43,600 nucleotides of DNA from an uncultured Clostridia bacterium (GCA_944362965.1 CALVTR010000004.1:1-43600), one strand, 5' to 3'. Shown: positions 19,401 through 26,505, numbered from the stretch's first letter. The notes: generated by a model not told the origin, from the sequence alone. Made by a program: numbers and translations.

Positions 19401-21352
19401 GTATCAATTTCGCCCGCTTGAACTGAATCTTGATAGAGTGATTTTTCGCAAATAACAGTGATATATTCACTACACATCATAGCAATACGATATGTTCTAT
19501 TTCCGCTTTGGTCTTCTTCATAAACAGGAACACCATTTTCTGTTACTATTGTTGCATAATACAGTCTAAATGTTCCGGTATTTTGAAGTGTTATTGAATT
19601 TCCGTTTATTGCAAACAGCATAAGGTTGTCAACATCTGTTGAATAATACCCTGTTAAATCATAGTTATATCCCGTTGGTCCAATAATTGCATCAGCTGTT
19701 GGAACCAAAGTGTTTTTCTCACCTTCGCCAAAGTATGCGAAGAATACATAGTCTTGATAGATATTATCAGTTGGTATTGAAACAAGACTATCTAAATTCA
19801 ATGGATATTGACTGATACTTCCGTCTGCATTATAGTCAAGCATAACTTCAATATCGCTTGAATCAGCCCAAGAAATAGCAGCTTCAGTATGTTCTTCTAC
19901 AGCCAAAGTAAAGTTGTATATCAAAGATGGAGTTCCAAATAGTGAATATGACCCATCTTCATTTTCTATTAAAAGCACAACATTGACTGTAATTTCTGCG
20001 TCTTGTGATGCTAGCAAATCCCAATAGCTGTAGTTTAAATTAGTAACATTTGAATATGGCTTGTAGTAGTAGGTGCCATCAACTTCTACTTGCTGACCAC
20101 CGCGCACTGTAAAGAAGGTGCTATCGCTCTGTGTTGGGTCTTGCTCGTTATATTCAAATGAGAGTGCTATATTTGGAAGCATATTTTCAATAAGAGAACC
20201 TGAAGTTGAATATATATTTACTCCTAAAAATTCAGAATTTAGGTCGTAGAGATATTGGTTTAAATATAATCTCAACGTGCTGTCAGTATTCATTGATACT
20301 GTTGAGCCCGCTTTGCTTACTGTGAAATTATATACACTTGCAGTGCCAATTCTTACATTTAACTGAGATGAAACGTCTGTTGTTGATGTGTAAAGATAGC
20401 CTAAAACTTGTGAATAGAAAAGTTCATCGGCTGAATCTGTGTAAAGATTTTCTGTTGCAATCTGAGTGGCTGCATCCCTAAATGTATAGCCAAACATGGT
20501 TATATTATCAACTGCTTGGTCACCTGCAATGAATGTTACTTCATATCTTCCATCGTATCTTGTTGAAAGATTGCTTGAATCTACATTTATTGCTTGATAA
20601 TATGCATGTTTCACACGTTTATTCTCTTCTGCGATATTGCTGTTTGTGTCATCACTATAAACATACTCACTTTTTGCTGGATAGAAGATTGTGTCAAGAG
20701 TGAATGCCTCGCCCGTTACTATTTGATTTGTTGTTTCTCCCACTGAGTTGATTGCCACTGTTTCAGTCATATAAACAGGCACGTCAACTGCGATTTGTAA
20801 AGTGATTGCACTTATCATATTGTATTCACTTCTTGCCTGCAAAGTGGAGATTCCACCAACAATCCAATCAATAGACTGATTATTTCCGTCTAAGATTTCA
20901 TTTCCTTCACTATCTTCAAGATAGTTGTCTCTTATAAGTCTAACTGTGAAAGGTTGCCCTAAGGTGACATTTTCTGGAACTTGAATAATTCCATTGTCAA
21001 TATACGTGATTCCATCATCACCAACAACTCTGTATGTAACGTTGCTATTTATAAATGAAAGTGTGACTGCCGTTTCTGTGATAGGATTTGTTGGAGTTGT
21101 TATTGTCAAGCTAAAATCGTCAACAACTTCAAGTTGCCCTGTGCTTTCATTATATAAAGATTCATCATAAGAAAAAGCTATTGCTTCTGGATTTATAATT
21201 CGCTCTTCAAAACCGCCTGCAAGATAAACGCCTAGCACTGTTATGCCAGATATAGCGCCTACGCCTGCGATAACGAGTATTAAAGTCAGCCACAGCGGCC
21301 ATTTTTTGCCACTTGTTTTCTTTGCTTTTTTCTCTTTCTTCATTCTTTTCAT
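10484..21352 (-). CDS. Giant N-terminally anchored surface protein, 3622 residues
   Basis: An uninterrupted 10.9-kb gene. A basic cytosolic tail (MKRMKKEKKAKKTSGKK) is followed by one membrane helix at about 18-46; everything after it would be outside the cell. The body is Ser/Thr/Asn/Tyr-rich, acidic, poor in Lys and Cys, with a continuous alternating beta pattern that suggests dozens of Ig-like or other beta-sandwich modules. I found no catalytic motif, no LPXTG and no C-terminal anchor; it ends LSWDRNYRA. Two adjacent modules of ~80 residues are clear duplicates (DNA about 15745-16255). GAGGTG precedes the ATG at 21352. A tethered adhesin, stalk or matrix protein is the best guess. The absence of frameshifts over this length argues that it is under selection. 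Confidence 0.85.
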   Translation of the reverse strand: MKRMKKEKKAKKTSGKKWPLWLTLILVIAGVGAISGITVLGVYLAGGFEERIINPEAIAFSYDESLYNESTGQLEVVDDFSLTITTPTNPITETAVTLSFINSNVTYRVVGDDGITYIDNGIIQVPENVTLGQPFTVRLIRDNYLEDSEGNEILDGNNQSIDWIVGGISTLQARSEYNMISAITLQIAVDVPVYMTETVAINSVGETTNQIVTGEAFTLDTIFYPAKSEYVYSDDTNSNIAEENKRVKHAYYQAINVDSSNLSTRYDGRYEVTFIAGDQAVDNITMFGYTFRDAATQIATENLYTDSADELFYSQVLGYLYTSTTDVSSQLNVRIGTASVYNFTVSKAGSTVSMNTDSTLRLYLNQYLYDLNSEFLGVNIYSTSGSLIENMLPNIALSFEYNEQDPTQSDSTFFTVRGGQQVEVDGTYYYKPYSNVTNLNYSYWDLLASQDAEITVNVVLLIENEDGSYSLFGTPSLIYNFTLAVEEHTEAAISWADSSDIEVMLDYNADGSISQYPLNLDSLVSIPTDNIYQDYVFFAYFGEGEKNTLVPTADAIIGPTGYNYDLTGYYSTDVDNLMLFAINGNSITLQNTGTFRLYYATIVTENGVPVYEEDQSGNRTYRIAMMCSEYITVICEKSLYQDSVQAGEIDTSAFQEINGEIAINQGAQQTISVSFRVMAESVSVFQEEYDNGYISLIIRNAQGADVTSYFSIVNRDFSVVGASGEGILEYQLSVNTGVSIDVLNGIYIYQFILNYNNNDDKNIDWIMSVPTNTPICIYSPIATDIEIVPDGAYDYENFITGLETIYVNQTLNAGGAFTTTINLGNTTLASVSDLLARLIGLDNSYVTITDQKQRIDTLARNWRFVVESGASDAINLNGQTFTFRQASGAEVILALESLDGNATSIANGQSITLNISSVGVTYADSTTSLDPFVNNNFVEADISNISVSKYGAQSSSGADVITLNTLARFYVGEDASRTQYNNIRFQLSQQYLNDSTLTDEMIIDLFGPNGMLTLYNETGVITGLDGSAASIRTALSGQTITRILINKDFAVDYIIRFSISDTGENGAISSTLNLTLLANITLSSQNYPNNGETLYASEALVLENTVTNNYLNYLSQEYDSSFASLYADGASTYYIVRSGNNYILQSNMPSSYVGIYYAQDTMVNGNLISAGSIIFSDFWNVASQTYSITFTPDGDNNFTLSRTISFVVTRDLAVEDLQNVYYIMNSGTNFGITDFVNLHRMSTAGGSAAETAIEGIDVEYVFSDYLVYENNNVTKSDDSFFVFDYNTTELSTTLTINYLVRGANNTITERVELGSIEIKIRLYSNGDDFDLYEYIANLISYDSDYSIKAQIQNIGSTEYIMLQEGTWFLNDDFATLGTNNFNIYGNMRTYSTTGNSQSTSNYLGVTYDSTGHNVEDGNGGTITITGTRLTTRNSSNRLFQGLGNEQLFLVVYFGSASENGGERPEFPGSIAVMYVPIIITSIGFDYVNYASGVNESDKLATAMTDPNTLIENGIYDTITAGQVTQILSEYTFGETVTNGLYMITNSSLTSNIQYYPIDTTGSVQANSEIVKLISIESEQVGNGVYERVGNLYLNHLTTAMDNFYLALRYTISNSSDSREFYYVLKVVPDVVVEDSVYGYNGNSEFLTSEIGSENMVELDYIFGSTTLNENQKRFNITKRISLVDGNLINGSATIVESEGEVITTLKVNILSDMTVMISLTDDLGEAKGEMQLITITTQDQTVDLADYFDNIVSGDRFTIRSISGSGSITYDGNGREISVARDTITELQVDITREMQAWIALYDSDNQPKAEAQLVTISEDEKIVDLEDVFAEYDAIPSFEIATGDILTIKIISGEGDITYNGTEVFSDLSYVNVVESVVVGEDPYYTEETWSDYVRIYFSEDYSQMYYTPYSNEQITINIRHSYQGGAQDNDLAVVGGEQYYTFILNTTSYNYSVRFAEEGQSPVITDSNNVTYTWDISRADIPEDRTISMDIRLLEGYISGSAQSYTEVWDILEIAMTEEREGTQEIGIGTDSAVASYSYDSSQANQGQFNITFADYISSDRQIEFTLYTEQGYLATLIVNVSATASFEVKVENNTLVGGNTYNFSDVFDIRLNDSENIVSGDAYDVTLEAMTSTSQDINGFDGTDFVTFDSDETFIVADLIRDYNVTLSFTIRFRTSAGDSYVNQIFAFTVELTLGRNVTYRTSVNGGVVLAGSDLEIDEDGIFNAKYSYDNTDVVYNGSSSSPAFASIEGTTIHTNYIASDTNVDVNMIVTLYFNYSNADNLTNVSYQSFTITYSFDTYRSVSLEAKYPAPNGEALTREYLDDGATFDNILNDFISHKPVFNQTEGSQALDRISFKQGEISGNSAVYNDFVNSFSVSELSITVIALSNASIYTDETNNGADTNDTNYVVSSEIDSNSSITFRRGVWTSNTQNNSVSFNDNGNESYVTLRVTYQEVSCDYTVHILANSLVAQINYTSANIASGNYGDTLVTYETLYVDKTSTVDLFGQNRMASVEFSSELSATGSYYIVFAERSGYIEDNTVNFYASYPQYISTSNAGQMANLDLGYSMANADGSDFVYVGTYEVSAFESNLLSVGANGLIQKAISSGSTLYFNADWEDINVMTNSDSNQRIFSNLTLTNRIQIIYGGSNGVPVAYSYYDDMLAEFDFTSGATVNYALDTISSLSVFDAQLDKDDGSNYSTTNFSLNYYFMPSIDIDVEEKISTLYNFIELEVNYEVPSMVELFGVRHPTTGEYINEGDFGEGKASLTFESVNYNIGNASSTVDESLETTLDGYITNYNFEDEGFRTEASSSGTTHYIYLYSSAILNAGQYAYDYRLLPLGADNQGDYVLTRLAYSVPIENTTLTYEKEFYIVVKIVPDYQVTYGGNVVESDTNSDVITNAGNIYNIESLTETSTGNSIYNPFTLTSSSTASDGYVSVRHTNGDNTSAELATSNFTITMRVPGNTIEGIEYNNSINVTQKLSGDLGNTTVWSYSSANRTYTLREGQNTRFSSAQEVIFGTQYYYIEAVDPYGFTYILYFSLQSSYDEPRIEASTISLTELGYIDFGVQYELLSVQEVENDDQTQYYINALPYSPEATDGTVQLIEITGIEAYLFNGDPSGMGGISEKASGGYQILNNNDIRNWPRYTEDSSYFKVPMFAYVTVDSVMFYDMNDEPIIAEAIEPTRHTATSQGYTLATTTGLETADGGEAVYNGLGTGDTGRMPYMNPSMSGYEGDYYPFQVPRITDTDLFEDSNTADAQMVVRLMYENDGVVEYYDLKVNVTITREVSIMAEEQAPVRDGESFALANEFSVTSGGDELGSSDSVTYINDTLEVLVNGGQSTTFEMYLYRGDSLYNETPAIVDISNTGNSWARTEYISISQYIGTNVRVDDTIRIVRRDTNSTIYYVYNSGSSVRYYEYAPGSTNQVITIPIASITRDVIYVENASLLEARNYYNVRKYYIVSVSFGGTASSAFNYRVSKNYYVTGKYFALQREYTAQDIIPLITCVSSGGRYVSYLSGWSDAFTLRPANSNLQPNTSSDLTINTNYLTFTLDATDGASGNAEVAANGTITFYDSFTYDQYINIIIRMKVSGADRDITEDDDCGLITLGTLRLSWDRNYRA
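15745..16255 (-). repeat. Tandemly duplicated ~80-residue module inside the giant protein
   Basis: Copy 1 contains TLKVNILSDMTVMISL, then QLITITTQDQTVDLADYF, then RSISGSGSITYDGNG. Copy 2 contains ELQVDITREMQAWIAL, then QLVTISEDEKIVDLEDVF, then KIISGEGDITYNGTE. The order and spacing match, with roughly 45% identity by eye. Confidence 0.8.
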
Positions 21353-21389
21353 TTAAGGCACCTCACCTTCACAAATATATTACAATTCT

Positions 21390-21418
21390 ATTATAAATTT
21401 TTGCTACGAAAAAGGCAA
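21390..21418 (-). promoter_or_regulatory. Promoter of the giant surface-protein gene
   Basis: On the minus strand TTGCCT (21418-21413), 17-base spacer and a perfect TATAAT (21395-21390), giving a leader of about 30 bases before the start codon. Confidence 0.65.
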
Positions 21419-21441
21419 ATAAATTTCGCTTTTTGTCGTAG
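21404..21441. promoter_or_regulatory. Imperfect inverted repeat over the giant gene's -35 region (candidate operator)
   Basis: Arms CTACGAAAAAGGC (21404-21416) and GCTTTTTGTCGTAG (21428-21441) are complementary apart from a one-base offset. The left arm contains the -35 box of the giant gene. There is no T-run for a terminator, so an operator is the likelier reading. Confidence 0.5.
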
Positions 21442-21667
21442 TTTTAAGAAATTATATTTATTATAATTATTTAAGGCAAAAATATTTAAAAATTTAAAAA
21501 TATTAAAAAATAGATTTTTAATTTCTAAAAAATAAAAAAATTATTGAAAAATTATAAAAAATTTAAGCATTTTTATTTAAAAATCATTATTTTTTTGATT
21601 TTTTATTAGTCTTTTAAAAAAATACATATTTTAATATGTTTTAAATATTTTCTTAAATCACTTTTTG

Positions 21668-21696
21668 TTGACAATGACAAACTTTTCAATTATAAT
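21668..21696 (+). promoter_or_regulatory. Consensus promoter of the ABC-F gene
   Basis: Perfect TTGACA (21668-21673), exactly 17 bases, perfect TATAAT (21691-21696). The start codon at 21737 follows an AAAGGAG site. Confidence 0.9.
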
Positions 21697-21736
21697 AAAC
21701 TAGAATTATTTAAAGGATTTAAAGGAGACTTATTTT

Positions 21737-23329
21737 ATGATACAAGTAAGCAATGTATCTTTGGCATTCGGCGGAAGAGTGCTTTATAAAGATGTTAATT
21801 TGAAATTCACAAAAGGCAACTGCTATGGTATAATTGGTGCAAATGGCGCAGGAAAATCAACTTTTCTTAAAATCTTGACGGGAGAAATTGAGCCTAACAC
21901 GGGTGAAATTTTTATCACTCCTGGTGAGCGTATGAGTGTGCTTGCTCAAAATCAAAATGCTTATGACAATGAAACTGTGCTAGACACCGTGCTTTTAGGA
22001 CACAAAAGACTTATGCAGGTGCAGAAAGAAAAGGATACACTCTATGCAAAGCCTGATTTCACTGAAGAAGATGGTTTGCGGGCTGGCGAACTTGAAACTG
22101 AGTTTGCAGAGCTTGGGGGTTGGGAAGCTGAAAGTGAAGCTAAAACTCTACTTCAAAACCTTGGCATAAGTGAAGAGATGTTCTACACTCAAATGAAGGA
22201 TATTGACCCTAAGGAAAAGGTCAAAATTCTGCTTGCACAAGCTCTTTTTGGTAATCCTGACATTTTAATCCTTGACGAGCCTACAAACAACCTTGACTTT
22301 AAAACTGTCAGATGGCTAGAAGAATTTTTGCTAGACTTTGAAAACATTGTTATCATCGTTTCTCACAACCGTCACTTTTTAAATAAGGTCTGCACCCACA
22401 TCTGCGACGTTGACTATGGCAAAATCAATATGTATATTGGAAACTACGATTTCTGGTATGAGTCAAGTCAGCTTATTCTTCGCCAGATGAAAGACCAAAA
22501 CAAGAAAGCTGAGCAACGTGCTAAGGAACTTAAAGAATTTATTGCAAGATTCTCGGCAAATGCATCAAAGTCTAAGCAGGCAACAAGCAGAAAGCGTGAG
22601 CTTGAAAAATTGACTATTGAGGACATTAAACCATCATCGAGAAAATACCCTTATATCAACTTTGAATACACCCAAGAAATTGGTAAAGAAGTTTTGAAAG
22701 TTGAAGGCTTGAGCAAAGCTGGAATGTTTAAAAAATTGAATTTTAACATAGAAAAAGGACAAAAAGTGGCATTTTTTGCAAAAAATAGCCAAATTTTAAC
22801 CACTTTATTCAATATTATCTTAGGAAAAGAAAAACAAGACAGCGGAAATGTGTTTGTGGGAAAGACCATAAAAATCACCAACCTTCCACAAAACAACAAT
22901 GAATATTTTGAAGGCAACACAAGCTCTATTGTGGACTGGCTTAGACAATATTCTAAAGACCAGAATGAAACATATATTAGAAGTTGGCTTGGCAGAATGC
23001 TGTTCACTGGCGAAGAAAACCTAAAACCTGCAAATGTGCTTTCTGGTGGTGAACGTGTGAGATGTATGCTTGCAAAGATGATGCTTGAACAAGGCAATCT
23101 TTTGATATTTGATGAGCCTACAAACCACCTTGACCTTGAAAGCATCACTGCCCTAAACAAAGGTATGCAGAACTTTCGTGGCAATATCTTATTCGCTACA
23201 CACGACCAAGAAATAATTGAAACGGTTGCGAACAGAATTATTGACATCATTGATGAAGACCACTATAATGACTTTACTGGAACTTATGAAGAATATATGA
23301 CTTGGCTTGAAAAAAATAGCAAAAAATAA
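21737..23329 (+). CDS. ABC-F family ATPase (YbiT/YkpA-like) with one degenerate ATP site
   Basis: 530 residues, two ABC domains joined by a charged linker (about 245-300), no membrane segments. ABC-F proteins act on ribosomes. Domain 1 has an intact Walker A (GANGAGKST, K40) and Walker B (ILILDEPTN, E181), but IDPKE (156-160) stands where an LSGG-type signature should be. Domain 2 has an intact signature (LSGGE, 435-439) and Walker B (DEPTNHLD), but its Walker A is broken: AKNSQILTT (348-356), with Leu in place of the Lys. The two lost motifs belong to the same composite ATP site, while the other site is complete. Own consensus promoter and terminator. Related proteins, as I recall them, keep the domain-2 lysine. 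Confidence 0.9.
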   Translation: MIQVSNVSLAFGGRVLYKDVNLKFTKGNCYGIIGANGAGKSTFLKILTGEIEPNTGEIFITPGERMSVLAQNQNAYDNETVLDTVLLGHKRLMQVQKEKDTLYAKPDFTEEDGLRAGELETEFAELGGWEAESEAKTLLQNLGISEEMFYTQMKDIDPKEKVKILLAQALFGNPDILILDEPTNNLDFKTVRWLEEFLLDFENIVIIVSHNRHFLNKVCTHICDVDYGKINMYIGNYDFWYESSQLILRQMKDQNKKAEQRAKELKEFIARFSANASKSKQATSRKRELEKLTIEDIKPSSRKYPYINFEYTQEIGKEVLKVEGLSKAGMFKKLNFNIEKGQKVAFFAKNSQILTTLFNIILGKEKQDSGNVFVGKTIKITNLPQNNNEYFEGNTSSIVDWLRQYSKDQNETYIRSWLGRMLFTGEENLKPANVLSGGERVRCMLAKMMLEQGNLLIFDEPTNHLDLESITALNKGMQNFRGNILFATHDQEIIETVANRIIDIIDEDHYNDFTGTYEEYMTWLEKNSKK

Positions 23330-23343
23330 TTTTGCTATTTTTT
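23311..23343 (+). terminator. Terminator overlapping the end of the ABC-F gene
   Basis: Fourteen-bp stem AAAAAATAGCAAAA / TTTTGCTATTTTTT with a five-base loop; the stop codon lies in the loop region. The T-run continues past 23343. Confidence 0.9.
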
Positions 23344-23475
23344 TATTTTAAATTATCGCTTTTTTGTCTTTTCAATTTAAATTTTTGTTAATTTATCAAA
23401 AAAAGTGAAAATTTTGATAAAATTTACAAAAAAAGATGCATTTTATTTATTTTTTATCTTCTTTATTATAAAAAA

Positions 23476-23496
23476 CAAGACTTATTTAAAGTCTTG
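23476..23496 (-). terminator. Terminator of the 335-residue gene
   Basis: Stem CAAGACTT / AAGTCTTG (8 bp, five-base loop) followed on the minus strand by TTTTTTATAA. It lies about 130 bases beyond the stop codon. Confidence 0.7.
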
Positions 23497-23623
23497 ATTA
23501 TGTTTTACGCTCGACAAAGCATGCATTTAATAGTATTGACACTTCTTAAACATTACATGGAAAATGACTCTACTCCCCTTGTGTTTTTATTAAATTGTAA
23601 ATCTTTTATATATCAATATATAT

Positions 23624-24631
23624 CTACTCATTTTCTGTGTCTTCTGTTTTAGTACTTTGTGGTTGGTCACTTAATTTCGCTTTTCTTGGATTTTCGTCGA
23701 AAACAAATCCAACATTATCTGCAATCAAATTGCCATTCTTGCCAAATTTAGCGATAAGAGCAAGCTCTAAAATGTTATCAATTCTTGGGGTAACTGACTT
23801 TGTAGACTTTCCCCTGTTTAAATCTTCTATTAATTGAACAACTTTTAAAAGGCTTCTTTTTGCTCTAAATTTAAGTGTTTCGTCGCTATTATCCTTATTC
23901 CAACCATAAGATCTTTGAAGACTGATGTATTCTTCTGTGTATTTGTTTACGTATTTTTCCCATTCTTCATGAAGAATTTGTGGTATAACTTGTTCGCCGC
24001 GAGCCATTATCTCTTCAATGCTTAATTGGCTTCCACGATCAAGCTCTCTCATTTGGTGAGAATTGTTTATTGCATAGTAGTCTTCAAGATCATGCTTATC
24101 CTTATGCGACATTCCATAAATTTTGGCATAGATGGTTGATGGGTTGTCAAACTTTGTGAAAATATATGCACCATCTATTTTATAAACAAAATTATTTCCT
24201 TTTGCCTTCTCACCTAAAAATTCCTTGACTAAATCTTCCAAGTTGCCTTCAAATTGCTTTTCGGTGGCGCTAAGCATAGTAAGTGCATTTTTATAGCATC
24301 TGTTCAAACGATTATCTTTGCTTAAACCTTTGCCAAAATTTTGAAGTATGTAGACAGCCCTTTCAGCAAGTCCCAAGCATGTTTCCTTGTATTCTTTTGG
24401 AAGTTGGTAGAAGTTTGCGTGCAAAACATCTACTTCCCATTCGCCATTATTTTTACGGTAAACTGAAGGAACAAATGGGACTTCCCCGCTATCCTGCTCA
24501 TCAAGTTTTGCAACAAGGTTTGCGTCCTTTACTGGGAACCATCTTGGCTCATTATTGAGCAAACTTAAAATATCTTTTTTCCAATCTTCATGCTCTTGAA
24601 ATGCAATGTTTTCTAATAATTTATTATCCAT
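23624..24631 (-). CDS. Hypothetical cytosolic protein, 335 residues
   Basis: Not recognised. ATG at 24631 follows AAGGGA. The protein is soluble and charged, mostly helical, with no signal or membrane helix; cysteines are few and not in metal patterns. The N-terminus (ENIAFQEHEDWKKDILSLL) may be an amphipathic helix. A central part with short beta segments (about 150-190) precedes a long helical region (200-300) and a disordered acidic tail ending TEDTENE. A promoter-like TTGACT with TATAAT (18-base spacer) lies near 24670-24710 on the minus strand. It is transcribed away from glyS. Confidence 0.65.
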   Translation of the reverse strand: MDNKLLENIAFQEHEDWKKDILSLLNNEPRWFPVKDANLVAKLDEQDSGEVPFVPSVYRKNNGEWEVDVLHANFYQLPKEYKETCLGLAERAVYILQNFGKGLSKDNRLNRCYKNALTMLSATEKQFEGNLEDLVKEFLGEKAKGNNFVYKIDGAYIFTKFDNPSTIYAKIYGMSHKDKHDLEDYYAINNSHQMRELDRGSQLSIEEIMARGEQVIPQILHEEWEKYVNKYTEEYISLQRSYGWNKDNSDETLKFRAKRSLLKVVQLIEDLNRGKSTKSVTPRIDNILELALIAKFGKNGNLIADNVGFVFDENPRKAKLSDQPQSTKTEDTENE

Positions 24632-24735
24632 AAAATTTCCCTTTTAATTTAGATAAACTAAAACTTTACATTACAATTATATACCTTGATTTATAAAAAA
24701 GTCAATATTAAAACAAGAAAATCGTGTGCTTTTTG

Positions 24736-24763
24736 TTGACTTTTATTTTTATTTTGTTATAAT
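24736..24763 (+). promoter_or_regulatory. Promoter of the glyS T-box leader
   Basis: TTGACT (24736-24741), 16-base spacer, perfect TATAAT (24758-24763); transcription should start near 24770. Confidence 0.8.
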
Positions 24764-24769
24764 ATTTAT

Positions 24770-24952
24770 AGCAATGACGGAATTGGCGACTCCCGAGCTA
24801 AACGCGTGTCGGCGTAAAGACAGCAAACAAGGTGTTGGACTTTAAGTTGTGTGATTTTATAAAAATCATATAAAAAAAGTTTAACATGAATTAGGGTGGA
24901 ACAGCGAAAATTAGATTATCGCCCCTATGCAAGTTTTGCATAGGGCTTTTTT
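24770..24952 (+). ncRNA. T-box riboswitch leader (glycine) with intrinsic terminator
   Basis: The T-box sequence AGGGTGGAACAGCG is at 24893-24906, one base off the usual ACCGCG ending. The TGGA within it would pair with a tRNA ending UCCA, which fits bacterial tRNA-Gly with discriminator U. An intrinsic terminator (stem CCCTATGCAA at 24923-24932 with TTGCATAGGG at 24936-24945, then six T) follows and competes with the antiterminator (AGGG...CCCT, GCG...CGC). GGC at 24785-24787 is a possible specifier codon for glycine, but I could not draw a standard stem I around it. A hairpin at 24852-24868 may be stem III. Uncharged tRNA-Gly should permit glyS expression. Confidence 0.9.
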
Positions 24953-25043
24953 AATTTTGCAACCGTTTTTGCCATAAAACAATAAAAATTTAAAGAAAAA
25001 ACGCAAAAAATCAATAAAAAATCGTAAAAAAGGAGAAAATATA

Positions 25044-26447
25044 ATGAAAGATGAAAAGAAAGTTAAAGAAATGAAAAATGAACTCACAATGGATAAAATT
25101 GTTAATTTATGTAAAAGTCGTGGGTTTGTATTTCCTGGCAGTGAAATTTATGGCGGGTTTGCGAACACTTGGGATTTTGGTCCTGTGGGAGTTGAACTTA
25201 AAAACAACATCAAGCGTGCATGGTGGAAAAGATTTGTTCAAGAAGACCCTAGCACCTATGGCGTTGATGCGGCTATTCTAATGAACCCACGCGTATGGGA
25301 AGCAAGTGGTCACGTAGCAAGTTTTGGTGATCCTAAAATGGACTGCAAAAAGTGCAAACAACGCTTTCGTGCAGACACCCTTGTTGAAGTACACAGCAAA
25401 GGCAGCGTTTCTGCTGAAGCTATGACAAATGAGCAACTTGAATCATACATCAATGAGTATCATATCTGCTGCCCACGCTGCGGTGGTTTTGACTGGACAC
25501 CAATTCGCAAGTTTAATCCTATGTTTGTCACTTCTCGTGGAACACTTGAAGCTGATGCTGACAAGGTTTATCTTCGTCCTGAAACTTGCCAAGGTGAATA
25601 TGTGAACTTCTTAAATGTTCAACGCACAACGAGAGCTAAGGTACCTTTTGCAATCGCACAAATTGGAAAATCATTCAGAAATGAAATCACACCTGGAAAC
25701 TTCCTTTTTAGAACCATTGAATTTGAACAAATGGAGCTTCAAATGTTCTGCCGCGAAGAAGATTCTATGGACATTTACAACAACTACAAGGCAAGAGCAC
25801 TTGAATTTGTTGAAAATTTAGGTTTAAAAACTGAAAACTTACGTTTCCACGACCACGACAAGCTTGCACACTATGCAAAGGCTGCTTGTGATATTCAATA
25901 TAACTTCCCTATCGGTTGGCAAGAACTTAATGGAATACATCATCGTGGCACTTGGGACTTATCTCGTCATCAAGAATATTCTGGCAAAAACATGCAATAT
26001 GTTGACCCATTCACAAATGAAAAATATACACCTAATGTTATTGAATATTCTATCGGCGCAGATAGATTGACACTCGCCATTCTTTGCGGGGCGTATGAAG
26101 AAGAAAGCCTAGATAACGGCGAAACAAGAGTTGTTATGCACTTCCACCCTGCTATTGCGCCATATAAAGTTGCAATCCTGCCGCTTCAAAAGAACCTATC
26201 TGAGAAAGCAAAAGAGGTTTACAGTAAGCTTTCAAAAGAATTTATGTGCGACTATGATGAAGCAGGTTCTATTGGCAAGCGTTATCGCAGACAAGACGAG
26301 ATTGGAACGCCTTTCTGCGTAACTATAGACTTTGACACACTTGAGAACAACACCGTCACAATTCGTGACCGCGACAGCATGGAACAAATCAGACTTAATA
26401 TAGACGAACTTATTCCTTATATCTCTGAGAGAATCCGCTTTGAATAA
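25044..26447 (+). CDS. glyS: Glycyl-tRNA synthetase, dimeric (alpha2) type
   Basis: 467 residues, normal for the single-chain class II glycyl-tRNA synthetase (also named glyQS). It opens with the conserved block RGFVFPGSEIYGGFANTWDF. A zinc-binding insert has C101 and C104 (CKKCKQRFRAD) and a later CCPRCGG. Motif 2 (FRNEITPGNFLFRTIEFEQME) and motif 3 (SIGADRLTLAIL) are intact, and the C-terminal anticodon-binding domain begins near VAILPL. ATG at 25044 follows AAGGAG; the first ~12 residues are a charged extension. Controlled by the upstream T-box. Confidence 0.97.
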   Translation: MKDEKKVKEMKNELTMDKIVNLCKSRGFVFPGSEIYGGFANTWDFGPVGVELKNNIKRAWWKRFVQEDPSTYGVDAAILMNPRVWEASGHVASFGDPKMDCKKCKQRFRADTLVEVHSKGSVSAEAMTNEQLESYINEYHICCPRCGGFDWTPIRKFNPMFVTSRGTLEADADKVYLRPETCQGEYVNFLNVQRTTRAKVPFAIAQIGKSFRNEITPGNFLFRTIEFEQMELQMFCREEDSMDIYNNYKARALEFVENLGLKTENLRFHDHDKLAHYAKAACDIQYNFPIGWQELNGIHHRGTWDLSRHQEYSGKNMQYVDPFTNEKYTPNVIEYSIGADRLTLAILCGAYEEESLDNGETRVVMHFHPAIAPYKVAILPLQKNLSEKAKEVYSKLSKEFMCDYDEAGSIGKRYRRQDEIGTPFCVTIDFDTLENNTVTIRDRDSMEQIRLNIDELIPYISERIRFE

Positions 26448-26476
26448 AAAACTAAGTTAAAAGAACAATAACCAAC

Positions 26477-26505
26477 AAAAAACTTTGTCTAGGACAAAGT
26501 TTTTT
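26477..26505. terminator. Bidirectional terminator between glyS and the 151-residue gene
   Basis: Thirteen-bp stem AAAAAACTTTGTC / GACAAAGTTTTTT with a TAG loop. It follows glyS and overlaps the last codons of the minus-strand gene. Confidence 0.93.

Larger units (their letters stand above)
21353..21736. other. Divergent AT-rich intergenic region
   Basis: This 384-base region holds the promoter of the giant gene, the dyad over it and the promoter of the ABC-F gene at its right end. Between about 21450 and 21660 it is almost only A and T and may act as UP-element-like or curved DNA; no gene is visible. Confidence 0.7.

Noticed and set aside
22651-23250. 199-codon open frame antisense to the ABC-F gene
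   Set aside because: Shadow of the conserved ABC-F coding sequence; no start signal and no protein-like features.
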